This document shows positions 10,086 to 21,315 of a stretch of DNA of 64,000 nucleotides, piece after piece. Where the stretch lies: contig CM041292.1 of assembly GCA_023052935.1 (NCBI GenBank), positions 140,643,143-140,707,142 on the forward strand, in the 5' to 3' direction. The DNA is from Piezodorus guildinii (lineage: Eukaryota; Arthropoda; Insecta; Hemiptera; Pentatomidae). The notes under the pieces were generated by a model. That model saw only the letters and a program-made list of their open reading frames with translations. It was not told where the DNA came from and did no database searches. The position numbers and the translations under genes are program-made. Positions within the stretch are counted from its first letter, which is position 1; the number at the start of each line of letters is the position of its first letter.

Positions 10086-11867
10086 TTCTTAACCTAATTA
10101 ATTCCAATTTTGATTGTCCATTCCTTCGATAACAAGTTCAATGATACATCGGTTTCCACTCGCTTAAACAAGTTTTTGTTTAATGAATACCCCTAAACTA
10201 ATTATTTATATTAGCCCCAGGTATGATGAGAGCCGCTAATGAGTTACCTAATAACATTGATATCTTGTGCAACAGTGATGATATATTCGAAACCAAATGT
10301 CAAAATCTTTCGCTGGTCACATCTGATTTGAACTAATTTCTATTCAATTATTTCATTGTAATATACTTGTTTGTTGGTTTATTATAACATTTTGTACAAT
10401 AAAATATTATTTTGTTATTTGTATTACCTAATTTTATGTAACATGACTAAAGATTGAATATGAATACTATATTCTGTAAACGCTTAAATTAAATTCTTCA
10501 TTATTTTTACTTTTTCTTAAAAATGCCATCAATGTTTACCCTAATTGTTATCTTTATTATTTTTCACCATAATTTTTATCTTTATTATTATAATATCTTT
10601 CTTATTGTTCTGAAGGTTATAATTATGCATAATTATCTGTATCATAAACGTTCTGATGGGCAGTAGCCCGTTTGAAGTTATTTCCGTTATTTAATAAAAA
10701 GTTTTAATGTTATCTTGATCACCTGGAAAACACGATGGGAACTATTTTAAATATTTCTTTACGATGGCGGAATATCACAGAAAGTAATTAAATCAATGAT
10801 TGAATAGTGTTTGTCCGTCTAAGAAGATTAATTAGTCTGTAGAATAAATAAATAACACGTATAAAGTTTAGTGCGCTAAACTATGTAGAAGTAGAAGGGT
10901 TGGTTGAGAAACTGTTTTTTATTCTCAACATTGTCGGGTGCTTTGGAGCTTTTCATCACATGATGTGCATCGAAGCCATAGTCATTGGTCAGTTAAGAAA
11001 AACGTTTTTGTGTAACCTCTTGGTTCGAATCCGGCTTGGACGTGTCGAACATTATACTGTATAATCCCAATTGAAATAGTAACGGACGTATACATAAAAT
11101 GGAGTAAATAATTATATAAAAATAGAAAACACGTGGAGTCCTCACAAATTTGCTTAATGTGAGAATTTTAATGCCGTGTGATTCTGTAGAAGAGTCGTTT
11201 ACAAAAGTTTGTTTTTAGCTTGGTTAAGTAAGTTCATCGTTAGTTTTCTCTCTTCTTATTCAGAATTTCCGTGTCAAACAGCTCTATGGCAAACATCCTT
11301 TCTTTGTCACATATATTCTTATTTACATCCTGATCATTGTAATGTAAAACTTCTTATCGATTTCAGCTAGATCTTGGCAGCCATTTTATTTTGATACGCG
11401 GTTTAATACAGGTTTTCTAACATGTTTTAGGAAAGTTGGCATTAGCCCAATATTCCTTCTATGCTTTTTGCAACTTTGAAAAATATGTAAATTACTGATT
11501 TACTTAGGATATTGCCTTGGGAACCTGTTTATTCTTTATTATTTTCTTTTGTGAATAATGTTATATTAAAATTATATCATATAAAACGTTCATAAATTAA
11601 AATCGGTTTAAGTTGTTTACTATGAACGATTGTTCTTAATAATGTCTCCAAAACAAATCGTTGTTAATAGGATCATATCTAGATGTTGCAACTCATAACG
11701 GTGTTTGGATTAGTAGACAAACCTTGACTTTCTACTTAAGAACCCATCATATCACACAGAGATCTAAAAAACAATTAAAATATACTTTTTTATAGAATAT
11801 TAAAATATATAAAATACTTTTGCTCATATCAACCATAGCTCGCATTAAACATCAAACCGTGAATAGA
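10086..11867. other. AT-rich DNA; possible tRNA-like repeat at 10965-11045
   Basis: No gene is recognised. At about 10965-11045 (+) there is an A-box-like TCATTGGTCAGTTA and a B box GGTTCGAATCC about 45 bases later, resembling a decayed tRNA-derived SINE head. The arms do not pair as in a functional tRNA. The rest is AT-rich and unassigned. Confidence 0.35.
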
Positions 11868-11896
11868 AGCAAAAATTGGTTTTGAAAGAAAAACTA

Positions 11897-13666
11897 GCAA
11901 GAGTGAAGTGGCATAAGACTAGATACCCATCCGATAAAACTTATTATACTAAACTGACTAACAAACTAAAATCAGAAATAAAAAAATTCAAAATACAAAA
12001 TTTACTCAATTTTACCGAAAATCTCAACACTACTGACAAAACATTATGGACTACCACTAAGAAGCTACTCAAATTTAAAGACTTCAATCATCCACTCCTT
12101 ACCGAATCCCAAAGCTGGACAAGATCAGACGAGGAAAAAGCCCAGCTTTTTGGTCAGCACCTTCTTAAAACTTTTATTCCACACCCGGATATCCTTAATC
12201 CCAATCACCTTGAATGTATTGATGCAGAACTAACTATTCCTCTCCAAATGTCTCTTCCACCTAAAGCTTTCCATCCTTCTGAAATTTCCAGTATTATTCA
12301 TAGTCTGCCTTCCCGCAAAGCTCCAGGGCCCGATCTAATCACATCCCAAATTTTAAAACTCCTTTCACGCAAAGCCATCCTATTCCTTACCTACATTTAT
12401 AATGCTGTACTCCGTACAACATATTTTCCTGACTCCTGGAAATTATTCACAGTAAAAATGATACATAAATCCAAAAAGCCACCAGAATATCCGTCCTCTT
12501 ACCGCCCCATCTCTCTTTTATGCATCATGGGAAAAATCCTTGAAAAACTGCTTCTCAAACGTATCTATCCCATCCTTGATTCCAATAATATTATCCCCGA
12601 TCATCAGTTTGGCTTTCGAACATCCCACTCCACTATCCAGCAATGTCATCGTGTGGTGGATGTGGTCTCCTCCGCTTTGGAGCGCGAATTGTACTGCACT
12701 GGAGCCTTTCTTGACGTAGAACAGGCCTTTGACCGAGTCTGGCACCCAGGACTGCTTTACAAACTCCGAAAATTCCTTCCTCCAACTTACTTCCTCATCA
12801 TCCAGTCCTATCTCACTGACAGATCCTTCCAAATAAATCACAAGTGCTCCTATTCATTCCTTTTTGTTCAGTCCGCTGGCGTCCCACAAGGCAGTATCCT
12901 CGGACCCATTCTCTTCACAGTCTATACAGCTGACATCCCAACCAATCCTAACACTTTCCTCTCTACGTATGCTGATGACACTTGTGTGTTATCAGTCAAT
13001 AACGATCCTACTATTGCCTCTCAAACCCTACAATCCCACATCAGAGACCTTCAGGTATGGTGTCAGAACTGGAGAATTAAAATAAATTCAGAAAAATCCC
13101 ACCAAATAACCTTTACCCTCCGTCGTAAACCTATGACATCCTGCCCTACAGTATCCTTTAATAACATTCCGCTCGTTCCAGTTGAACAGATCCGCTACCT
13201 AGGGCTTCTACTTGACAAACGTTTAACATGGAATCCGCACACTAGACTGAAACGACAAGAAACTGCTCGTCGCTTTCGATTACTTCAACACTTACTTGAC
13301 AAACGCTCAAAACTTCCACTTAACTACAAAAGACTACTCTACATGACTATCATTAGGCCTATATGGACTTACGGAGTTGAGCTTTGGGGCTCTACTAAAC
13401 CTTCAAATTCTTCCCGGATCCAATCCTTACAATCCAAAATCCTTCGTAAAATCCTCAATGCTCCTTACTTTGTCACAAATAAGCTCATCCATAAAGACCT
13501 AAATATTCCATTTGTTGCTGATCTAGCCCGAACCAGATATCGCTCCTTCCATAACAAACTCTTCTCCCACTCTAACCCACTAGTTTCAGTCCTTGCTTCC
13601 TCTTCCATTCCTGACAATCCTCCGAGGCGTCTGAAAAGAAGATGGCCCCGAGACCTTCTAGTTTAG
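11897..13666 (+). pseudogene. J2 ORF2 fragment: reverse transcriptase part
   Basis: About 590 codons are open, corresponding to roughly residue 306 to the end of the full 894-residue protein. Visible motifs are SSYRPISLLCIM, HQFGFRTSHST, motif A LDVEQAFDRVW, motif B GVPQGSILGP, catalytic YADD, WRIKINSEKS and a C-terminal PPRRLKRRWPRDLL. There is no native start. The frame runs upstream into flanking repeat DNA, where the first possible initiator is only a TTG at 11876, so the leading residues are not part of the element. The long undamaged frame suggests a recent insertion. It lacks the endonuclease and should not be functional. Confidence 0.9.
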
Positions 13667-13773
13667 AAAAGTTACAGGAGTGCTGCCATTGGGTAGTTCT
13701 TCCTCAAGTCTGTATCACGCTGTTTATCTTTTGTCATCTACACATTTACTTGTTGTATTTTGAAATACAGTTG

Positions 13774-13807
<34 letters not shown>
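11897..13807 (+). mobile_element. J2: 5'-truncated Jockey element with A tail
   Basis: The element lacks ORF1, the endonuclease and all 5' sequence. It starts within the linker before the RT and ends with a 3' UTR and about 28 A. It sits in copy A of the tandem unit; the short duplication AAAAACTA is visible on both sides but merges with the A-run, so its exact length is ambiguous. Sequence and 3' UTR differ clearly from J1 and J6, so it is a third subfamily. J3, J8 and J11-J14 have the same type of 3' end. Confidence 0.9.
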
Positions 13808-14220
13808 CTACTGAATACTTTCTAAAATGATATAGTACCTATTCCAAACTGTATCAGTTTTAAAGCGCCACTTCAATTATCCATCAGAATTTATTTTTAT
13901 TTATTTTTTTTTAGCTCAGGAGCGTTTGATTTTAACACAGAATAGTTAAATAGAATAGACAGCGTATTTATTAAACATATTTGAGATATTTTAAGAATCC
14001 CAGAGATATCGAATGGTCTCCCAGTACTGTCGCCTACATTGGCTTTACTAAACCGATGGTTCCCACCAAAAATGTTTCGCGGATCTCTTTATCCGATCAT
14101 TAAGACAGCAAGGACCTCGAAACTTTCAAACATTGTGTATACACACACAGATATATATATATAATACAGTTACAGTAAAATATCTTCTTCCATAACGTAA
14201 AAAATAATAAATGAATGCAA

Positions 14221-14593
14221 AATGAAGCAAAAATTGGTTTTAAAAGAAAAACTACTGAATATTTTCTAAAATGATATAGTACCTATTCCAAATTGTATCA
14301 GTTCTAAAGCGCCACTTCAATTATCCATCAGAATTTATTTTTATTTTTTTTTTAGCTCAGGAGTGTTTGATTTTAACACAGAATAGTTTACAGCAAGTTT
14401 TAGACAGCATATTTATTAAACATATTTGAGATATTTTAAGAATCCCACAGATATCGGATGGTCTCCCAGTTCTGTCGCCTACATTGATTTTACTAAACCG
14501 ATGGTTCCCACCAAAAATGTTTTGCGGACCTCTTTATCCGATCATTAAGACAGCAAGGACCTCCAAACTTCCAAACATTGTGTATACAAACAC

Positions 14594-14652
<59 letters not shown>
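14221..14652 (+). repeat. Tandem unit, copy B, ending in (TA)n
   Basis: This is a near-identical direct repeat of copy A, 444 bp downstream. It shares CCACTTCAATTATCCATC, GATGGTTCCCACCAAAAATG and TTTATCCGATCATTAAGAC. It ends in a TA microsatellite at about 14596-14652, longer than the one in copy A. Confidence 0.85.
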
Positions 14653-14657
<5 letters not shown>

Positions 14658-14814
14658 CTATTGTATACATTATAAATATTCGATTTCATCTTAAGAATAC
14701 ATAGGTCCTTGAAGAACGCGTTTGAAAACTGCAGTTCTCTCTGAAAGTTATTACGTTTATATTTATTTAATTTTGTTAGAAAGTATTATAAAAATATCTT
14801 CTTCTAATAAAATT

Positions 14815-14935
14815 AAGCAAAAATTGGTTTTAAAAGAAAAACTACTGAATATTTTCTAAAATGATATAGTACCTATTCCAAATTGTATCAGTTTTAAAGC
14901 GCCACTTCAATTATCCATCAGAATTTATTTGTTAT
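14815..14935 (+). repeat. Tandem unit, partial copy C
   Basis: The first 120 bp of the unit recur here (AAGCAAAAATTGGTTTTA to CATCAGAATTTATTTG), 590 bp after the start of copy B. The rest of the unit is missing. Confidence 0.8.
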
Positions 14936-15534
14936 TGAAATAGTTCAAGATTGTTTATGCTTAACCCAGGTTCTAGGAACATCGTATCAATCTGCGAAAC
15001 ATTGCTCTCAAATCCTTAATCAAATTTAGAAATACTACACGTATAGGTACACATTTACTGCACCTATTTGAGTCTATAAAAGCCCTGAGTGGTTTATGTC
15101 ACATTATCACATTATGTTTTAGTAAGGAAAATATATTTGGTTGTACTAAACTTCATATTAAGTAAAGTAAAGTAAAAATATAGCAAAACAAAATAGAAAT
15201 AATAATTATTAAATTCAAATAAACAAACATTTTTACTGCAATTTATAAATCATTTAAACATCCACAACCATCAAGGGGAACTCAAGCTTCTTTTAAGAAA
15301 TATATTCTTTTTATAAATATGTAGTCGTATGTAAAATTTTTTTATCCTAGTATTATGAGCTATTTACAAAATTCTCTCATAAATTGCTCATCATATTTTG
15401 GGAGCCGATACTAGGCCTCAAGGCAAACAATAACGTTCCAGCTGTAATCTGGTTGTTAATGGTGAAGGGAAAATCAAATTTGGAGATTTTTGCTGTTTGA
15501 TGAAAACTATGAATAACATGGGTCATACGAAGAC
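14936..15534. other. AT-rich non-coding DNA
   Basis: No gene or repeat is recognised. There are several short AAGTAAAGTAAAG runs near 15160. Confidence 0.5.
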
Positions 15535-15740
15535 CTCTCAACTACATCTATTCCCGATAATCCTACTAGGCGCCTGAAAAGCCGGTGGCCTCCAAAACTG
15601 CTTTTAAAATAAACATTGAAGTGCTACCACTGGGTTGCTTCTTTACCTTTCTATCACATGCCTATTATTGTAAATCATCTATTTTGCCAGTTGTATTTAT
15701 AAATACAGTTGTAAAAAACCAATAAAATATGTTTTAAAAA
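15535..15740 (+). mobile_element. J3: Jockey 3' end (J2 type)
   Basis: This is the last codons of ORF2 (the PPRRLK-W family C-terminus, here IPDNPTRRLKSRWPPKLLLK) plus a 3' UTR with ACATTGAAGTGCTACCACTGG and CAGTTGTAAA, then AATAAAATATGTTTTAAAAAA. It matches the J2 3' end and is strongly 5'-truncated. Confidence 0.8.
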
Positions 15741-15842
15741 AACGTTTCTATTATTAGAAAAATATATAGAGATATTAGATTGTAATATTTTTATCATAAC
15801 GTCGCTAAACAATTCAAACTTTCAAATCTCTTCTAAACCTAT

Positions 15843-17488
<1,646 letters not shown>

Positions 17489-18147
17489 TTCTCATCCAAT
17501 TCCGATCCTGAAGCAGCATCGCTTAATTTACAAAAGCACCTTTCCCTTGTCGAAGACTGGTGTAATGCTTGGCGTATTAAGGTGAACGAAAACAAGTGCT
17601 CACACGTCACATTCACTCTTCGACGCGAATCCTGACCAACGGTTTATATCAATTCCCTACCACTTCCTTCCTCTGACACAGTCCGGTATCTTGGCTTTTT
17701 ACTAGACAAAAGACTGACGTGGAACCCACACACAAGACTTAAAAGAAAAGAACTCAACCGCAGATTCGGCCAGTTATACAGACTACTAAACAGAAAATCC
17801 TATCTTACAGTTGACAACAAATTACTAATATACAAGACAGTACTGAAACCAATATGTACCTACGGACTTGAACTGTGGGGAACAGCTAAACATTCTTACA
17901 TCAAACGCATCCAATACTTTTAATCCAAAGTCCTCCGAACAATAGTTAATGCTCCTTATTACGTTACCAAATCTACCCTACCCCAAGACCTTAAAATTCC
18001 GTTTATTTTAGACCTGGTACCATCCAAATTTTCCAAATTTCATCAGAACCTTAGTCATCATCCTAACCCTCTAGCACAATCCCTATCCAGTACCACCCAT
18101 CCCTTCACGAAGATTGAAACGGCAGTGGCCGCGAGACGTATTGTATA
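17489..18147 (+). pseudogene. J4 ORF2 remnant with stop codons
   Basis: The frame encodes the C-terminal part of the reverse transcriptase (WCNAWRIKVNENK, YLGFLLDKRLTWNP, YGLELWGTAK). It is interrupted by TGA at 17633-17635, where J6 has a Cys codon, and TAA at 17921-17923, where J6 has Gln. A few bases are missing near 18100. The normal stop codon is lost (TTG TAT instead of TTG TAA). It is clearly dead. Confidence 0.9.
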
Positions 18148-18655
18148 AATTGGAGTTCTGAAACTCGTCAGATCCTCCACTCATGTAATGTATGTTTGTG
18201 GCTATTGCGCCCTAGTTCGGCCTCCACTGATTCACACCAGTGACGCGGCTGAGAGCGAGGGTCTAGGATCTCTTGGATTCCGCTTTTTCCTCTCCAAGTA
18301 GAGGGAAAAGCCCAGTCTGGGGTCCCTATAGCACTTGTATATTTTGTATATAGTTATGTTTGTTTCAATGATGTTTGTTTATTTGCAAACTTTTATTTAT
18401 CTCAATTTTAGGTTAATGTTTTGTTTTGTTTTGTTATTATATTTATTATTATTTAATTCTATATAAATCATTTATTTGTATTTATCTCAGTTATAGGTTG
18501 TTGTTTATTTTTTTTTTTTTGTATATATATTACATTTTATTTAATTTGACTTTATCATTGTATACTGTATATATTGTGTGAATGGGATCTTATATCACTA
18601 TTACTAATGTTCATATAGAAACAAATTGTAATATATCTCAATAAATAAAAAAATA
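17489..18655 (+). mobile_element. J4: 5'-truncated Jockey copy (J6 type)
   Basis: The homology to J6 starts abruptly at about 17489, just after the FADD region, and runs through the RT C-terminus and 3' UTR to AATAAATAAAAAAA. The 3' UTR keeps the family stem-loop at about 18205-18262. It is more decayed than J6. Confidence 0.9.
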
Positions 18656-18744
18656 TTGAAAAGAAAAAATTTCAAATCGAATAAAAATAAGGGATGATAC
18701 TGAAAATGCATTAGTATAAAATAACTGTATATAGTTTCTGCGAC

Positions 18745-19010
18745 TGTGAGAAAAGCAGTGGAAACTCTTGTGTCCTGCTTTTTCCTCCAATAGTGTAGGG
18801 GTGTGCCTAAACCGGGGTTTTAAATATTTATGCGTGTGTTTAATATGTACATTTATATTTAAAGAATTGTGGTTTTATTAATTATTATAGGATATATTTT
18901 TATTACTATTTCTATTTTTGCTATGATTTTAGGTTGTACTTGTTTTTTTCTCTGTAACTATTGTATAAATGTATTTTGAGAAAGATTTTAATATCCCTGA
19001 AATAAACAAA
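18745..19010 (+). mobile_element. J5: probable Jockey 3' UTR fragment
   Basis: CTCTTG..TCCTGCTTTTTCC and the ..GTAGGG..CC....CCGGGG pattern match the 3' UTR of J4/J6 (CTCTTGGATTCCGCTTTTTCC...). The end GAAATAAACAAAT could be its poly(A) signal. The similarity is partial, so the call is tentative. Confidence 0.4.
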
Positions 19011-19011
19011 T

Positions 19012-19660
19012 ATAACCATTTTACTTTTACTTACTTATATAAGAAATATATAGTAAGGGAAACTATTGCGATCTTGAAATTTTCGCAGTCCAGATGTCCT
19101 AATCGAGCGAAAATGTGGATGTGTGTTTTGATTAAACTGCACTTTTCAATTTAAAAGTTGATAGGCTTTAACGTGTTGCAGGTTTGATTCTAATTGAAAT
19201 AGTAGTAAAGGGCCGATATAAGTAAAGTAAAAGAAATAGAAGTAAAGTAAGGCCGATTTCATTTCTCTAAAGTATCCTTAATTTTGTACATTCGAAAAAA
19301 TTACGCATATCATCTCATTAGCATAGATAAATAATGGATAAATGTACAAGTTGATAACTAAATAAAGGAGAAAAAAAGGAAAAAGAATTTTGTGGTAATT
19401 TTTTAATATAAGAAAAGTCATATTATCTTATAATATCCCGTTACATAGGTTAAGAATTTAGAAAACGTATTCTCTTACACACATAGTCGTAAAATGTATT
19501 GTAGAGTGACGTAAAGCGGAAAAAAACTAAGTTATTATTGCAGATTATAATATAATAGATTATTTAATGGACCACATGTGTCAGTGGAAACTCTATGTAA
19601 TTATTTCTTTTTTCATCTCTCAATTTAATTAAAATTTTTAAAATTAATTTTAATAAACGG
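19012..19660 (+). mobile_element. REP-1 copy c, left part (interrupted by J6)
   Basis: It has the REP-1 left end (TTACTTACTTATATAAGAAATATATAGTA) and GGGAAACTATTGCGATC, then the internal GGTTTGATTCTAATTGAAAT, and runs up to AATAAACGG. There J6 is inserted. The right end resumes at 24490. A few internal segments present in other copies are missing. Confidence 0.75.
19652..19660. repeat. Left target-site duplication of J6
   Basis: AATAAACGG is repeated at 24490-24498 after the J6 tail. Uninterrupted REP-1 copies read through this junction into GAGGTAAGTGAAAG, which confirms the insertion point. Confidence 0.8.
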
Positions 19661-19998
19661 GACGATCAGCTGATGCGCTCGATGATAACAGTCATACGTT
19701 ACTTCGTCTCTCAGATTTTTGCTTTTTTCAGTAGGAATTCGCTTGAGTTCAGTCTGGAAAACATCACTAGACCTCAGGAATACTACAGCAGTGAATATTG
19801 GAGAAATTTCGGTAAGCAAAGTTATAATTTACTTTGTAAAATCACGAAAAAGTGAAAGGAGGGTTACTGATCAGCTGATTGCCGCTAGCTCGGCAAGCTC
19901 GGGCTTGCTTTTCTTTTCCTTATCTTTCTTTTATTTATTTTTTTTCCTTCTTATTCTTATTCCATTATATATTTATACCTATTTATTTTTTTTAATCA
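19661..19998 (+). promoter_or_regulatory. J6 5' UTR with probable internal promoter
   Basis: The 5' end GACGATCAGCTGATGCGCTC aligns with the start of J1. AGTCA at 19690-19694 lies at about +30 and fits a DPE. The UTR ends in a T-rich tract (about 19905-19995) just before the ORF1 ATG, as in J1. The promoter function is inferred. Confidence 0.5.
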
Positions 19999-21315
19999 AT
20001 GCGATATTTTCATCAAGTGATGTCCTCGAAAGTTACAAGTAAAAGATCTAGATCTGCAGGTTCAAACTCGTCTCCCACAAAACAGAGACCTCGCCGTGAT
20101 AATAATAAAAAAATGATTCCACCAGCGACTGCTTCAGCTACCTCTTTAGGATCTGAACCACAGCCTAGCACATCATCACAAGGATCAACTGAAGAATCGC
20201 CGTTTTTTACACCGAACCCATTTCAGATCCTTCAAATTGAAAAAGAAACAATGGAATCTTCTCCTATACCAAAAGAACCAATACCTCCACCAATATTTGT
20301 TAAAAATATTAAAAACTTTCAACTACTGTGTGCGCATTTAAACAAAATAACCGATCCAAACAGTTATTATTGTATAAGTAGAACCAGTGATACTAAAATA
20401 TCCCCGACTACCGCCGAAACCTACAGAAAAATAGTAAAATATCTGACAGAGACCAAAGCTGATTTTCATACATATCAGTTACGTCAGGAGAGAGCTTTAA
20501 GGGTTGTTATTAGAAACCTACACCCTTCGACACCAGCAGCAGCTATCCAAGAAGAACTGACGGAGATAGGCTATAAAGTGCGACAAGTCACCAACGTCCT
20601 AAAAGATAAAATTCCACTGCCTTTATTCTTTGTGGACTTGGAACCATCAGATGGAGTTGAAAAAATTTATGACCTCAATAGATTATACTACACTAGTGTA
20701 AGAGTTGAAAAACCTTACACTAAGAAAGAAATAGTTCAGTGCCACAATTGTCAGGCATATGGTCATACCAGAAGTTATTGTCACCACATACCACGCTGTG
20801 TGAAATGCGGTGAACAACATAAGTCAGAAGAATGTACAAGACCAAGATCAACACCCGCTGTTTGTGCTCTGTGCCTCAAGGACCACCCGGCTAACTACAA
20901 AGGATGTCAAATATACAAGAACCTCAAAAGCAGATACCAAAAACCTCAGAATCTGGATGAAACAGCTGAACCGATCAGAAGCAGAAGACAACCTTCAAAA
21001 ACAATCGATTCCAATGTAACATTTGCCCATCTACTTGGAGGTGGGAACCAGAACAAGGAGGCCGAGGCCCTGCCGGAACAACGCACACTTCAAAATCCTC
21101 AACCCGTTCCACAACCAGCTATTCCTCAAAATTTACCCAACCCTCAAAAACCTCATCCGCATCAAATTTCTTATATTCCTCCACCATCAAATGTCTCAGA
21201 CCTTACAAGTTTGATGACATCCTTCATCACTGAAATCAAATCCCTCGTTATGCCGCTAATATCACTACTTACTAATCTTGTATCAAACTTAATTCCTTCC
21301 TTAAAAAATCCTTAA
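19999..21315 (+). CDS. J6 ORF1: zinc-knuckle nucleic-acid-binding protein
   Basis: The 438-residue gag-like protein has the same order as J1 ORF1: a basic Ser-rich start (MRYFHQVMSSKVTSKRSRSAG), a PRE_C2HC-type region (VVIRNLHPSTP, FFVDLEP), three zinc knuckles (CHNCQAYGHTRSYC, CVKCGEQHKSEEC, CALCLKDHPANYKGC) and a Pro/Gln-rich tail. It should coat the element RNA. The start is the ATG at 19999, conserved with J1. The short insertion before IPLPLFF in J1 is missing here (NVLKDKIPLPLFF). The stop TAA abuts the ORF2 start. No damage is seen. Confidence 0.93.
   Translation: MRYFHQVMSSKVTSKRSRSAGSNSSPTKQRPRRDNNKKMIPPATASATSLGSEPQPSTSSQGSTEESPFFTPNPFQILQIEKETMESSPIPKEPIPPPIFVKNIKNFQLLCAHLNKITDPNSYYCISRTSDTKISPTTAETYRKIVKYLTETKADFHTYQLRQERALRVVIRNLHPSTPAAAIQEELTEIGYKVRQVTNVLKDKIPLPLFFVDLEPSDGVEKIYDLNRLYYTSVRVEKPYTKKEIVQCHNCQAYGHTRSYCHHIPRCVKCGEQHKSEECTRPRSTPAVCALCLKDHPANYKGCQIYKNLKSRYQKPQNLDETAEPIRSRRQPSKTIDSNVTFAHLLGGGNQNKEAEALPEQRTLQNPQPVPQPAIPQNLPNPQKPHPHQISYIPPPSNVSDLTSLMTSFITEIKSLVMPLISLLTNLVSNLIPSLKNP

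Larger units (their letters stand above)
11868..14160 (+). repeat. Tandem unit, copy A (split by J2)
   Basis: The unit start GAAGCAAAAATTGGTTTT is at 11868-11885. After the J2 insertion (11897-13807) the unit continues (CTGAATACTTTCTAAAATG at 13811) to about 14160, ending in a TATATA tract. Copies B and C follow downstream. The family is unknown and I see no coding potential. Confidence 0.75.
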
